Positions 9,791 through 17,201 of a stretch of DNA of 45,799 nucleotides are shown here, one piece after another (position 1 is the first letter of the stretch; each line of letters starts with the position of its first letter). The stretch spans positions 1 to 45,799 of the forward strand of contig JAIXVG010000434.1 of the NCBI GenBank assembly GCA_027483145.1, given 5' to 3'. This DNA is from Planctomyces sp. (GTDB taxonomy: Bacteria > Planctomycetota > Planctomycetia > Planctomycetales > Planctomycetaceae). A program made the position numbers and the translations under genes. The notes beneath the pieces were generated by a model that worked only from the letters and a program-made list of their open reading frames with translations, did no database searches and was not told the origin of the DNA.

Positions 9791-11119
9791 ATGGCGGCGT
9801 TCGATCAGTTGGCAGCCAAGATTGATGACAAGACCGCAGTCATTGGGGTCATTGGACTCGGCTATGTAGGTCTCCCCCTCATTCGAGCCTTCACTTCGGC
9901 TGGCTTCCGAGCCATGGGGTTTGATGTCGACCAGACGAAGGTCGATAAACTGCTGGCTGGCCAAAGCTACATCAAGCACATCGACTCGGCCTTTATTTCG
10001 AAACTCATCTCTGACAAGCAGTTCGAACCAACAGCCGACATGAGTCGGTTACGCGAAGCAGACTGCATCATTATCTGTGTTCCGACGCCGCTCAACGAAA
10101 GCCGTGATCCCGACCTCAGCTTTATTGAGGGGACGGCCCACTCGATCGCTCGGGCACTTCGGCCGGGTCAACTGGTCGTCCTGGAAAGCACCACTCACCC
10201 CACGACAACCCGCGTCAATGTGCTGCCGGTGCTCGAAGCGACTGGACTGAAAGCGGGCAAAGACTACTTCCTGGCGTTCAGCCCTGAGCGAGAAGATCCG
10301 GGCAATCCGAACTTTTCGGCTGAAGGGATTCCTAAGGTGGTCGGGGGTTACGATCCACTGAGCCGCGATCTGGCCTGTGCGATGTATGGTCACGCGGTGG
10401 TTCGCGTGATTCCTGTTTCGTCGATGGAAGTTGCTGAAGCGTGCAAGATCCTTGAGAACACGTACCGGGCGGTGAATATTGCCATGGTGAATGAGCTGAA
10501 AATGCTCTACGACAAAATGGGTATTGATGTTTGGGAAGTGATTGATGCTGCCAAGACCAAGCCATTTGGTTTTCAGGCCTTCTATCCTGGGCCGGGGTTA
10601 GGTGGTCACTGTATCCCGATCGATCCGTTTTATTTGACGTGGTTGGCTCGCAAGCATGGCGAAGCGACCCGATTCATTGAACTGGCGGGTGAGATCAATA
10701 CTCACATGCCTAAGTATGTCATTACCCGCCTGGCTGAGTTCCTGAATGACATGGGGAAGCCAATCAAGGGGAGCAAGATTGCGCTGCTGGGGGTGGCCTA
10801 CAAGAAAGACGTGGATGATCCACGAGAAAGCCCATCGTTCGTGCTGGCTGAGCTGCTTTTGGAACGAGGGGCCGAGCTGACCTACAACGATCCACATGTT
10901 CCATCGCTTCCCAAAATGCGGCATCACCCCAATATGCCGGCGATGGACAGTCAAGAGCTGACGCCAGAGTACCTGGCAGCCCAGGACTGTGTGTTGATCG
11001 CAACCGATCACACCGCTTATGACCACGATTTCATTTGCCAGCATGCTCGCATGGTTTTGGATACCCGGAACGCAACCAAGGGTGTGAAGCAGAATCGTGA
11101 GAAGATTCGTAAGGCCTAA
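9791..11119 (+). CDS. Nucleotide-sugar dehydrogenase (WbpA/UDP-N-acetylhexosamine type)
   Basis: About 442 residues from the chosen ATG. It should oxidise a UDP- or GDP-sugar to the uronic acid with NAD+ for surface polysaccharide synthesis. The N-terminal NAD-binding fold shows VIGLGYVGLPL near residue 20. The central domain carries ENTYRAVNIAMVNEL. The catalytic loop GGHCIPIDP has the active Cys at residue 274, and the C-terminal UDP-binding domain begins near GVAYKKDVDDPRESP. KPFGFQAFYPGPG before the Cys favours UDP-GlcNAc/ManNAc enzymes over UDP-glucose enzymes, but the substrate is not certain. The ATG at 9791 has AAGGA six bases upstream and matches family length; an earlier ATG at 9704 would add 29 unfamiliar residues. 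It stands alone, away from other polysaccharide genes. Confidence 0.92.
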   Translation: MAAFDQLAAKIDDKTAVIGVIGLGYVGLPLIRAFTSAGFRAMGFDVDQTKVDKLLAGQSYIKHIDSAFISKLISDKQFEPTADMSRLREADCIIICVPTPLNESRDPDLSFIEGTAHSIARALRPGQLVVLESTTHPTTTRVNVLPVLEATGLKAGKDYFLAFSPEREDPGNPNFSAEGIPKVVGGYDPLSRDLACAMYGHAVVRVIPVSSMEVAEACKILENTYRAVNIAMVNELKMLYDKMGIDVWEVIDAAKTKPFGFQAFYPGPGLGGHCIPIDPFYLTWLARKHGEATRFIELAGEINTHMPKYVITRLAEFLNDMGKPIKGSKIALLGVAYKKDVDDPRESPSFVLAELLLERGAELTYNDPHVPSLPKMRHHPNMPAMDSQELTPEYLAAQDCVLIATDHTAYDHDFICQHARMVLDTRNATKGVKQNREKIRKA

Positions 11120-11256
11120 GGGGCAGTTGGGGTGAAGTATCGCGCGTTTTGCCGCTTTGCTTTTCAAGTCGGCAACCGCGAACCGACCGAGTTTGCCGAT
11201 GCCTGTTGCCTCGGATGCCCTTTGCTGGCAAGCCCTGGCAGTGAGTTGAGATCACA

Positions 11257-11306
11257 GAAACAGTACCGTGCAGCCGCGGTGCAATCGTGGCGCACGGTAC
11301 TGTTTC
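11257..11306. repeat. Perfect 15-bp inverted repeat, 20-nt loop
   Basis: Left arm GAAACAGTACCGTGC (11257-11271) is the exact reverse complement of the right arm at 11292-11306. The 20-base loop lies at 11272-11291. No T-run follows on either side, so it is not a standard intrinsic terminator. Its place between converging genes still suggests a role in ending or processing transcripts. Confidence 0.75.
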
Positions 11307-11370
11307 GACAAGACAGGTTCTGGCCGGGACTGGCGAACGAGACCGGGACGAGAGTGCAGGGAAGCAGTCC

Positions 11371-11402
11371 TGAAGTACCCGACACTTGGAATTGTCGGCT
11401 CG
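11371..11402. repeat. Dispersed GTCGG hairpin repeat, copy 1
   Basis: Stem CCGACA (11379-11384) and TGTCGG (11393-11398) close an 8-base loop. The flanks GAAG.ACCCGAC and GTCGGCTCG match the copies near 19752 and 20512. See the finding on compensatory change. Confidence 0.6.
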
Positions 11403-11506
11403 GTGAAGCAAGCGACTGTTTGGCGGGTCGTGCGCCGGACCTGTGGGGTAGCCCCGTGTCGCTCGCTGTGGAATGGCGTCGCCAATAATGAAAACGCAGT
11501 GAGCGG

Positions 11507-12166
11507 CTAGAGGGGCAGCAGCCATAGCGTCGCGGCGGCGAATAGTCCGGCGGCGGAAACGTATGGACTAAGCAGTGGGCGCTGCGACTTAACCAAGGAT
11601 GCGGCGACTGCGCCTGTTAAGCAGATGATGGCTGACGATGTCAGCATCCCAGAGCTATAGGTCAAACCATGCGAGAGGCTTGTCGCTTCTGAGGAGTGGA
11701 GCAAGCCAGTCAATAGGCCAAAGCCGACGGCTGCCAGGATGCTGCCTGTTGTCCCAGCCGATGCTGGCAATGATCTGCTGATCGAACTGACGATGATGGT
11801 GGTGGCGAGGACGAAGCCATAGGTTGCGGCAGCCAGTTCGACCCAGCCCGAGTAGCTGACAACTTGCGGGCTAATTAGCCCTGCAAGTGTTCCGGCACTA
11901 AAGCCCGCCAGCCCTGAGAGCGGTAAAACAACTCGCTTGCGTCCCGACTGCTGAGCGGCCCATAACCCAAGTGCGAGCCACGGAAACAGGTGGTCGATTC
12001 CGCTGAGTGGGTGAACGAGTCCGTCCCAGAAGCTGGTGAGGGGTGAAATGGGACTGTGAGTGTGATGCCGCCCTCCATCGTGTCCGGGGTGTCCTTCGGC
12101 CGATTGGGCCATGTGGCACAAGGCAAAAAGCAGGCAAAGACAAACCCCAAAACGGGAACGACTCAT
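11507..12166 (-). CDS. HupE/UreJ-family metal permease with His-rich N-terminus
   Basis: About 219 residues. The ATG at 12166 is preceded by AGGAAA at good spacing and begins a signal peptide, MSRSRFGVCLCLLFAL. After the likely cleavage site comes a metal-binding run, GHPGHDGGRHHTH. The core has the HupE/UreJ pattern HPLSGIDHLFPWLALGLWA, with the conserved HP and DH, and about six membrane helices. HupE and UreJ proteins import Ni2+ (or Co2+) for hydrogenase, urease or similar enzymes. No such enzyme is adjacent, and the metal is inferred from the family only. It is divergent from a His/Gly-rich exported protein. Confidence 0.85.
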   Translation of the reverse strand: MSRSRFGVCLCLLFALCHMAQSAEGHPGHDGGRHHTHSPISPLTSFWDGLVHPLSGIDHLFPWLALGLWAAQQSGRKRVVLPLSGLAGFSAGTLAGLISPQVVSYSGWVELAAATYGFVLATTIIVSSISRSLPASAGTTGSILAAVGFGLLTGLLHSSEATSLSHGLTYSSGMLTSSAIICLTGAVAASLVKSQRPLLSPYVSAAGLFAAATLWLLPL

Positions 12167-12533
12167 GGGTTGTTTCCTGACAAAATGAGCTTGTAGCAAA
12201 AGCAATAAAGAACTGCGGTCGCCGCCAGTAATACAGCGAGCGATTGGAGCGAGTCAACGAGTCCCTAAGTATTTCAATGGACGAGCTGCTGGTCGTCAAT
12301 GCTGTACTCAAGGTGTGAGCGAGTGTAATCGAAGTGATATCGCTTCAATGCGGGGCGGGCGCTGTTCGACCGATTGGATTAGGGACCATAAGCCGATTCC
12401 TCGATGTTTTTCGCTTGAAACGCATGGAAAGTCGATGTTTTTGCCGGTTGGCATGGCCCATGCGTTATTGACGGACCGTGACAGGAAATTGTGAGTTCCT
12501 GTGAGGTTCGAGCAAGTCAGCAAGGGGTTGATC
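12167..12533. other. Divergent promoter region
   Basis: Lies between the HupE-like gene (leftward) and the His/Gly-rich exported protein (rightward), so both promoters should be here. A near-palindrome GAAGTGATATCGCTTC (about 12331-12346) is the only site that stands out; it has one imperfect pair and is a possible regulator site. No gene seen. Confidence 0.4.
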
Positions 12534-12908
12534 ATGTTCAAGGCATTGGTTTTGGGAGGGGTGGTGGCTGTCGCCGCATTGACTGGGTTCGGGGCTAATC
12601 AGGCATTTGCCGGTGATTGGCATCATGGTGGCTGGGGTGGCCATCATCACCAGCATCAGGGGGGATTTGGTGGGGGATACGGCGGTGGTTGGGGTGGGGG
12701 CTATCGAGGTGGGTTCGGTGGTCCCGGATACTATCCTCCTCCATTCCCTGGCCCAATTGGTGGTCCTGGATTCGGTGGTTCTGGCTGCGGTCCCCGCCCT
12801 CCCGTTTATGGCGGACCTGTTTACGGCCACCCCGGCTACGGTTATGGCTCAGGGATCGGCTACAACAAGCCTGGTTTCTCGCTCTACATTGGCAATGGCC
12901 GGTGGTAA
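12534..12908 (+). CDS. Small exported Gly/His/Tyr-rich protein
   Basis: A 124-residue product from the ATG at 12534, with AAGGGG about eight bases upstream. It has a classical signal peptide ending in NQAFA. The mature part is low-complexity: WHHGGWGGHHHQHQ, then runs of Gly with Tyr/Trp, then Pro-Gly-Tyr-rich repeats up to a more ordinary tail, KPGFSLYIGNGRW. Proteins of this kind are common and poorly understood in planctomycetes; suggestions include cell-wall or surface matrix parts. The His clusters could bind metal, which fits the divergent HupE-like permease. No enzyme domain is visible. A 10-bp hairpin follows the stop. Confidence 0.75.
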   Translation: MFKALVLGGVVAVAALTGFGANQAFAGDWHHGGWGGHHHQHQGGFGGGYGGGWGGGYRGGFGGPGYYPPPFPGPIGGPGFGGSGCGPRPPVYGGPVYGHPGYGYGSGIGYNKPGFSLYIGNGRW

Positions 12909-13501
12909 CTGAATCATAACGGAACAAGTTAGTGGAACAGGGAGTCTATCGCGGAGTGCAAGACTCCCTGAGCGTTTGTCGTGGGGTATGACAGCCGAGT
13001 TGGTATTGAGAAATGTCCAGCAGACAGTGTTCGAAAATAGAGCAGTTCGACAGTTTGGCCGTGTTCGCGATTCGGATCTATTTGTTTCCAGTCAAGTCGT
13101 CAGGCTGAACCGTGTTTGCCAAAAAAGGTCATCAGCAGTTTTTTGATGGCCAATCAAAATTGTTTTCCAAAGCACTAACCACTGCTTTTTTGCAGAGCTA
13201 TCGGTGATTGAGAAAAGTGTGCGGCGGGAATTGACTTACGGGCTGGGTGTCAGTGAGAAATTCCGGTCAGTTTGGCATGACTTTTTGCAGCACAAAAGTG
13301 GAGTGGTACGCCAGTTGGCATGATCCGTGCAGTTAGAACAATCGTTATCCCTTGCATGCTGCATGGCATGCGGAATACTTCCGGGTATTGCGAGTATGTA
13401 CGGCAAACGATGACAACAGTTTGTGCCAGTTGGATCCAACGCTTCAGGTTGAAGTGTTTGTGGGCTTCTTGATCGCAATGGTGTTAGAGGAGGAAAAGGA
13501 A
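12909..13501. other. Intergenic stretch between two small exported-protein genes
   Basis: No gene is supported. It holds the hairpin at 12938-12970 and a short inverted repeat TTTTGAT (13141-13147)/ATCAAAA (13153-13159) in a T-rich patch. The remainder shows nothing recognisable and should include the promoter of the next gene. Confidence 0.45.
12938..12970 (+). terminator. Hairpin after the Gly/His-rich gene, possible terminator
   Basis: Perfect 10-bp stem, CAGGGAGTCT (12938-12947) with AGACTCCCTG (12961-12970), around a 13-base loop. It lies 30 bp after the stop codon. There is no clear T-run, only AGCGTTTGTC, so intrinsic termination is uncertain. Confidence 0.5.
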
Positions 13502-13819
13502 ATGTTACGACGAATGATGTTAGGTTTGCTGGCGGTCGCTGCGTTCGGAACAGCAACGATCAGTACCCAAACGGCTGATGCACACTTCCGCGTTCGCGGA
13601 CCAGTGCGGGTCGTTGCTCCACGAACCGTCGTCCGGTTAGGGCCGGTTCGTGTGGTTGCCCCACGCACCGTTTACCAATCTGCCTATCGCGCTCCGGTGG
13701 TCTACCGGCCACCGGTCCCGGTTGGATATGGGTATCAGCAGTATGGGTATCAGCCCTATGGGTACGGGTATGGGGGTTATGCCCCAACTTATGCTCATCA
13801 TCCCCATTACGGGTGGTAG
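13502..13819 (+). CDS. Small exported Tyr/Pro-rich protein with internal duplication
   Basis: A 105-residue product whose ATG at 13502 follows a very strong purine-rich site, AGGAGGAAAAGGAA. The signal peptide ends near STQTADA. The mature part begins HFRVRG and contains an 11-residue unit GPVRVVAPRTV repeated twice, about 15 residues apart. A Tyr/Gly/Pro-rich tail (GYGYQQYGYQPYGYGYGGY) ends in PHYGW. No catalytic domain is visible; it belongs with the small Tyr-rich exported proteins seen often in planctomycetes. The strong ribosome site and clean downstream terminator suggest an abundant single-gene transcript. Confidence 0.78.
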   Translation: MLRRMMLGLLAVAAFGTATISTQTADAHFRVRGPVRVVAPRTVVRLGPVRVVAPRTVYQSAYRAPVVYRPPVPVGYGYQQYGYQPYGYGYGGYAPTYAHHPHYGW

Positions 13820-13891
13820 TTATACAGGCTTGCTGAGGCCGCTTGATTGCGGTGTGCAGCATCCGTCATAAAGAGTTGATGATCACCTAGA

Positions 13892-13920
13892 GCCTGGCAG
13901 GAGACTGCCAGGCTTTTTTT
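13892..13920 (+). terminator. Rho-independent terminator
   Basis: Perfect 9-bp stem GCCTGGCAG (13892-13900)/CTGCCAGGC (13905-13913), GAGA tetraloop, then seven T. It ends the transcript of the Tyr-rich exported protein. Confidence 0.9.
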
Positions 13921-13968
13921 GCTGACTGGTACAATGAGCAATGACCAGCTGGTAGTAGCTAACTGGGG

Positions 13969-15183
13969 TCAAGAGGCTGCGATCGTAGCCCAGACCTGAT
14001 TGGCCTGATTGATCAGGGCTAAGTCTTCGCAGCCTGCGAGGAGCCGCTCAACCTCGGCGGCTGACTCGAGTGGAATGCTGAAGAGGTCTTCGACCTGGTC
14101 GCCAGGCAAGCCGCTGAGGGTATAGAGCTGTGCGAAATCGGCCGCTTGTGCCCATTGAGTCGCTGGGACCATGTCCTTGGGCGCTAGCTGCTTGAGGTGC
14201 GGCGCACAATCGCGGGGGAGGCCTGCAGCCTGCACAAGCTGCATGCCGGGTCCCAATTCTGCCTGCAGGCTGGTCAGCAGGACAATTCGCCCACCTCGCT
14301 GGACGACTTGCCGGGCGGTTGCCAGTGCGCGGCCGACATCTTCCCAGGTTGCCGCATTGCCGTCGACGCTAGTCGCACTGACGACAACCGTTTCGACTCG
14401 AGTAGGAAACGAAGTTTTCCAGTACTGGGACAGCTTGTTACGGGCAGCCCGGGTGATTGCTTCGAGGCTGCCAACGAATACTTCGGCTGGTTGGTTGGGA
14501 GCAGCAGATGGGATTACCACAACACCAAACTGGACACCCAGCAGCCAACTGACTTCCTCTACAAGTTGCCGCCAAGGGCGATCGTCTTCCGGGTTGAGTT
14601 CGGTGTGACCAAGGGCGTGGGATCGGGCAATTGTCTCGGTATTGGACAGACCGGGAAAGATGGCTGCAGCGGGGGATCTGTAACCAAGTACCGGATCGAA
14701 CGCCAGCGTGCCAATCGGAAAAACAACATCTGCTTCAAGGGCGATGCGCGACAGGTAAACCCGCTCTCCGGAGAGGCTGGAAGCAAGATAGCCTGTGCTC
14801 TCTGCTGCGGTGGGATCGTGGATTTTCCAGGAGACGTCGGACCTGACCGCTGCGGGGAGATACTGCCGTGGGTCGGGCGGGGTATTTGACCAACTGGCAG
14901 GCTGTAACAGAGTCACATTCTGCGGCGAGACGCCGATGCGGGCCAATTCTTCCCAGACGGCGGCCAAAACGGTGCTGGTACCAGGGACGCCCCGATCGAG
15001 AACAATCACGATTTTATCTTCGGGCAAAACGGCTTGCCGCAAGGGTGGAAACTCGAGCGGCTGCTGAAACGCTTCAGTAAGGGCGGCCGTCCAGTCGGAT
15101 GACGGAGCAGGGCCGGAGAAATAGCTGGATGCAGGTTGGCCCAGGGACGAACCTTCCCACGTCATTCCCGGTCCATAGGTCAT
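13969..15183 (-). CDS. LarA-like (DUF2088) protein lacking the usual catalytic residues
   Basis: About 404 residues from the ATG at 15183; a TTG at 15213 is an alternative. The N-terminal half has the lactate-racemase fold signature VIVLDRGVPGTST (residues 59-71). The middle has IHDP (121-124) and the stretch GYRSPAAAIFPGLSNTETI (167-185), matching the LarA segment that normally reads GGRKSVLPGI. In LarA that Lys holds the nickel-pincer cofactor; here it is missing, and the GxHR-type His is replaced by PASW. By family knowledge it should therefore not be a working LarA racemase, though another reaction is possible. A HupE-type permease lies about 2 kb away. It is divergent from the ECF sigma gene. 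Confidence 0.8.
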   Translation of the reverse strand: MTYGPGMTWEGSSLGQPASSYFSGPAPSSDWTAALTEAFQQPLEFPPLRQAVLPEDKIVIVLDRGVPGTSTVLAAVWEELARIGVSPQNVTLLQPASWSNTPPDPRQYLPAAVRSDVSWKIHDPTAAESTGYLASSLSGERVYLSRIALEADVVFPIGTLAFDPVLGYRSPAAAIFPGLSNTETIARSHALGHTELNPEDDRPWRQLVEEVSWLLGVQFGVVVIPSAAPNQPAEVFVGSLEAITRAARNKLSQYWKTSFPTRVETVVVSATSVDGNAATWEDVGRALATARQVVQRGGRIVLLTSLQAELGPGMQLVQAAGLPRDCAPHLKQLAPKDMVPATQWAQAADFAQLYTLSGLPGDQVEDLFSIPLESAAEVERLLAGCEDLALINQANQVWATIAAS

Positions 15184-15523
15184 CAACTGCGACACTGCGC
15201 TCTTGCCTTTCAACTACTAAGGGACCTTTAAACCAGTCAGGTTGCCGGTTTTTTGCGTAAGGACGGGGGATTGTGTTGGGTCTCTTCCCGGGATCCTAAT
15301 TGCATCGCCCGTCGGCTACCAAACGGTTCCGGTGCGGGTACAGTAAATCAAATCGATGCAGGTCGGAAGGAATGGAGTACGCCGTAATGGCGATCGGGAA
15401 CATTTGATTGCCTTTGTGAGAGCCCGTCCGCGACACCTTTGATGTGGCGATCTCGCGAGGTCAAATTGAGGGCTTCGGACAGGCGCAACCGGTTATCAGG
15501 TAGGTTTTTGGAACGAACACTGA
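15184..15523. other. Divergent promoter region
   Basis: Separates the LarA-like gene (leftward) from the ECF sigma gene (rightward). No gene, repeat or clear promoter motif was recognised. The LarA-like protein may start at a TTG at 15213, inside this stretch. Confidence 0.4.
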
Positions 15524-16132
15524 GTGACTGAAGCGAGCGATGATGAACTGATGCTGATGCTCCAGGGGGGGGACTCTCAGGCGTTTCGGGCACTCGTCGA
15601 GAGGCATCAGCGGCCGCTGATGGGTTTCTTTGTTCGGCAGACCCGAGATCCGCAGTTGGCGGAAGATTTGACTCAGGAGACGTTGCTGCGGGTATACAAC
15701 CAGTCGTGGGACTATCTGCCACGAGGGCAGTTCCGGGGCTGGATGTTTCGGGTTGCCCGGAACTTACTGATTGACAACGTCCGGCGACGGTCGAGCGATG
15801 CCCTGGTTCACAGCGTGAAGGGAAGCAGCAGCGATGACGATGACGAACCGCTGCTGACATCGCTTTCGGCTGAAAGTCGTTCGCCTGACGATCAGGCGAG
15901 TATCGCCGAAGTGACCCGGGTGGTAGATGAGTTGTTGCCCGAATTGCCCGAAGAGCAGCGGCTGACCTTTCAGATGTATCACTTTCTGGGGCTGAGCCTT
16001 CCGGAAATTGCTGATTCTTTGGAAACGAACTTGCCGACGACCAAAAGCCGATTGCGACTGGCCCGGGAGAAGCTTCAGGACCAGTTACGGGCGAGGGGTT
16101 TTCGTGATCCGCAGCTTCCCGAAGCGGAATAG
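15524..16132 (+). CDS. ECF-type RNA polymerase sigma factor
   Basis: A 202-residue protein starting at GTG. Region 2 runs from about residue 20 to 90, with DLTQETLLRVY and GWMFRVARNLLIDNVRRR, the parts that bind core polymerase and the -10 element. Region 4 (about 135-190) has LPEEQRLTFQMYHFLGLSLPEIA and TTKSRLRLAREKL, a helix-turn-helix for the -35 element. The linker is longer than usual and acidic (SSSDDDDEP). No anti-sigma factor is adjacent, so how it is controlled is not visible. A PspA/IM30-like gene follows 210 bp downstream on the same strand, which hints at an envelope-stress role. Confidence 0.92.
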   Translation: MTEASDDELMLMLQGGDSQAFRALVERHQRPLMGFFVRQTRDPQLAEDLTQETLLRVYNQSWDYLPRGQFRGWMFRVARNLLIDNVRRRSSDALVHSVKGSSSDDDDEPLLTSLSAESRSPDDQASIAEVTRVVDELLPELPEEQRLTFQMYHFLGLSLPEIADSLETNLPTTKSRLRLAREKLQDQLRARGFRDPQLPEAE

Positions 16133-16342
16133 CGGTTGGTTTTTGCGAAGAGTTGAAAGGGTGTTGATCCGGCTCGGTTATTTTGGCGTTTGTCCCCCAA
16201 TGGCTATCGAACAGACCGCGCCCGGTTTGTGCAAAATTGTTTAGTATTCGTGATTCGATTGGTTTGCGGCAGCATTCTTGCCCCAGACCGCACCGCGACT
16301 GTGTGCAAATGTTCATGACTGTTTTGCCTGGAAGAGGCCGAG

Positions 16343-16894
16343 ATGACTTACTTCAGCCGATTGACCGATATTGTGACCTGTAACCTGTCGCGGCTGTTGG
16401 AGTCGGCTAGTGATCCCTGCCGAGCGATCGATGACATCATTCGCGAGATGGAGGAGGGGCTGGCTGGGGCAAAGCGGAGTGTTGGAGCAGCCAGAGGTGC
16501 AGAAGATCGAATTCGGGCAGAACTAAATCAGCATCGTGATCAGATCGAATTGTGGGCGACGCGTGCGCGGAACGAAGTGGCAGAGCACAACGAGATGGCT
16601 GCGCGGCAATCGTTGCTAAGAAAGCGAGAGCTACTGCACCTGGTCGAAGGGCTCGAACAGCAGCAAGAGGCTCATCGGAATACGGTCAACCATTTGTTGA
16701 CGATGCAACGGGCACTGGAAGCCCGGCTGTCTGAGGCGCTTCGAAAAAGATGCGAGCTGCATAGCGGCGACCTGGCGCGACTGGCCAGTGGAGACAACGC
16801 CCCCTGTTCCGATGAGGCCCACCAGCACATCGAGCTGGAGATGGAAGCGTTGCGCAGGGAAGTTCATGGTACTTCGGCGAGTGCGTCGCAATGA
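16343..16894 (+). CDS. Short PspA/IM30-family coiled-coil protein
   Basis: A 183-residue, almost fully helical protein. The N-terminus, YFSRLTDIVTCNLSRLLESASDP, and the next helix, AIDDIIREMEEGLAGAKRSV, match the start of PspA/IM30. Long charged coiled coils fill about residues 60-150. PspA/Vipp1 proteins bind damaged inner membrane and form ESCRT-III-like assemblies. This one is about 40 residues shorter than E. coli PspA, chiefly in the C-terminal helices. An SD-like AGAGG precedes the ATG. It follows the ECF sigma gene and may belong to its regulon. No PspBC or PspF partner is present. Confidence 0.82.
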   Translation: MTYFSRLTDIVTCNLSRLLESASDPCRAIDDIIREMEEGLAGAKRSVGAARGAEDRIRAELNQHRDQIELWATRARNEVAEHNEMAARQSLLRKRELLHLVEGLEQQQEAHRNTVNHLLTMQRALEARLSEALRKRCELHSGDLARLASGDNAPCSDEAHQHIELEMEALRREVHGTSASASQ

Positions 16895-17201
16895 CGAATG
16901 TGGCAAAGCCACATTAATGGTGCCGCGGCCAAGCAAGATGTTGTGTTGCGCGAAATGCAGGCCGGAAAGAGAGTGGCCAATCAACAAAACTTTCGCCATT
17001 TTGGCGGGGAAAAGTGGCTGAGTGTTGGCGATTGGCGACGGGACTGCCCACAATCATTTGTGACTGCTTGCGGGCGATCATGAGGAATTGTGGGCTGCGT
17101 CGTTTTTGTGGCCGTTTTTTTAAGTTCGTTGCGCCCATCGGTCACGTTCGCGGCGACTCGCGGTATTGAAGCGGCAAAGCTTTTCAATAGAGGCCTTATT
17201 G
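16895..17201. other. Intergenic region with a spaced inverted repeat
   Basis: No gene. GCCCACAAT (17046-17054) and ATTGTGGGC (17087-17095) form a perfect 9-bp inverted repeat with a 32-base gap, about 110 bp before the protease gene. It could be an operator or a leader structure. Confidence 0.4.

Larger units (their letters stand above)
11120..11506. other. Intergenic region between convergent genes, rich in inverted repeats
   Basis: No gene. It separates two convergent genes and contains a perfect 15-bp inverted repeat (11257-11306) and one copy of the dispersed GTCGG hairpin repeat (11379-11398). Both sit where a bidirectional transcription end would be useful. Confidence 0.6.

Noticed and set aside
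12595-12927. Open frame of 110 codons on the minus strand
   Set aside because: Antisense to the Gly/His-rich exported protein; its Arg/His-rich product is the complement of Gly and His codons.
15348-16316. Long open frame of 322 codons on the minus strand, antisense to the ECF sigma gene
   Set aside because: Its product is Pro/Ser/Arg-rich with no family pattern, and the plus strand carries an obvious sigma factor; it is a codon-usage shadow.
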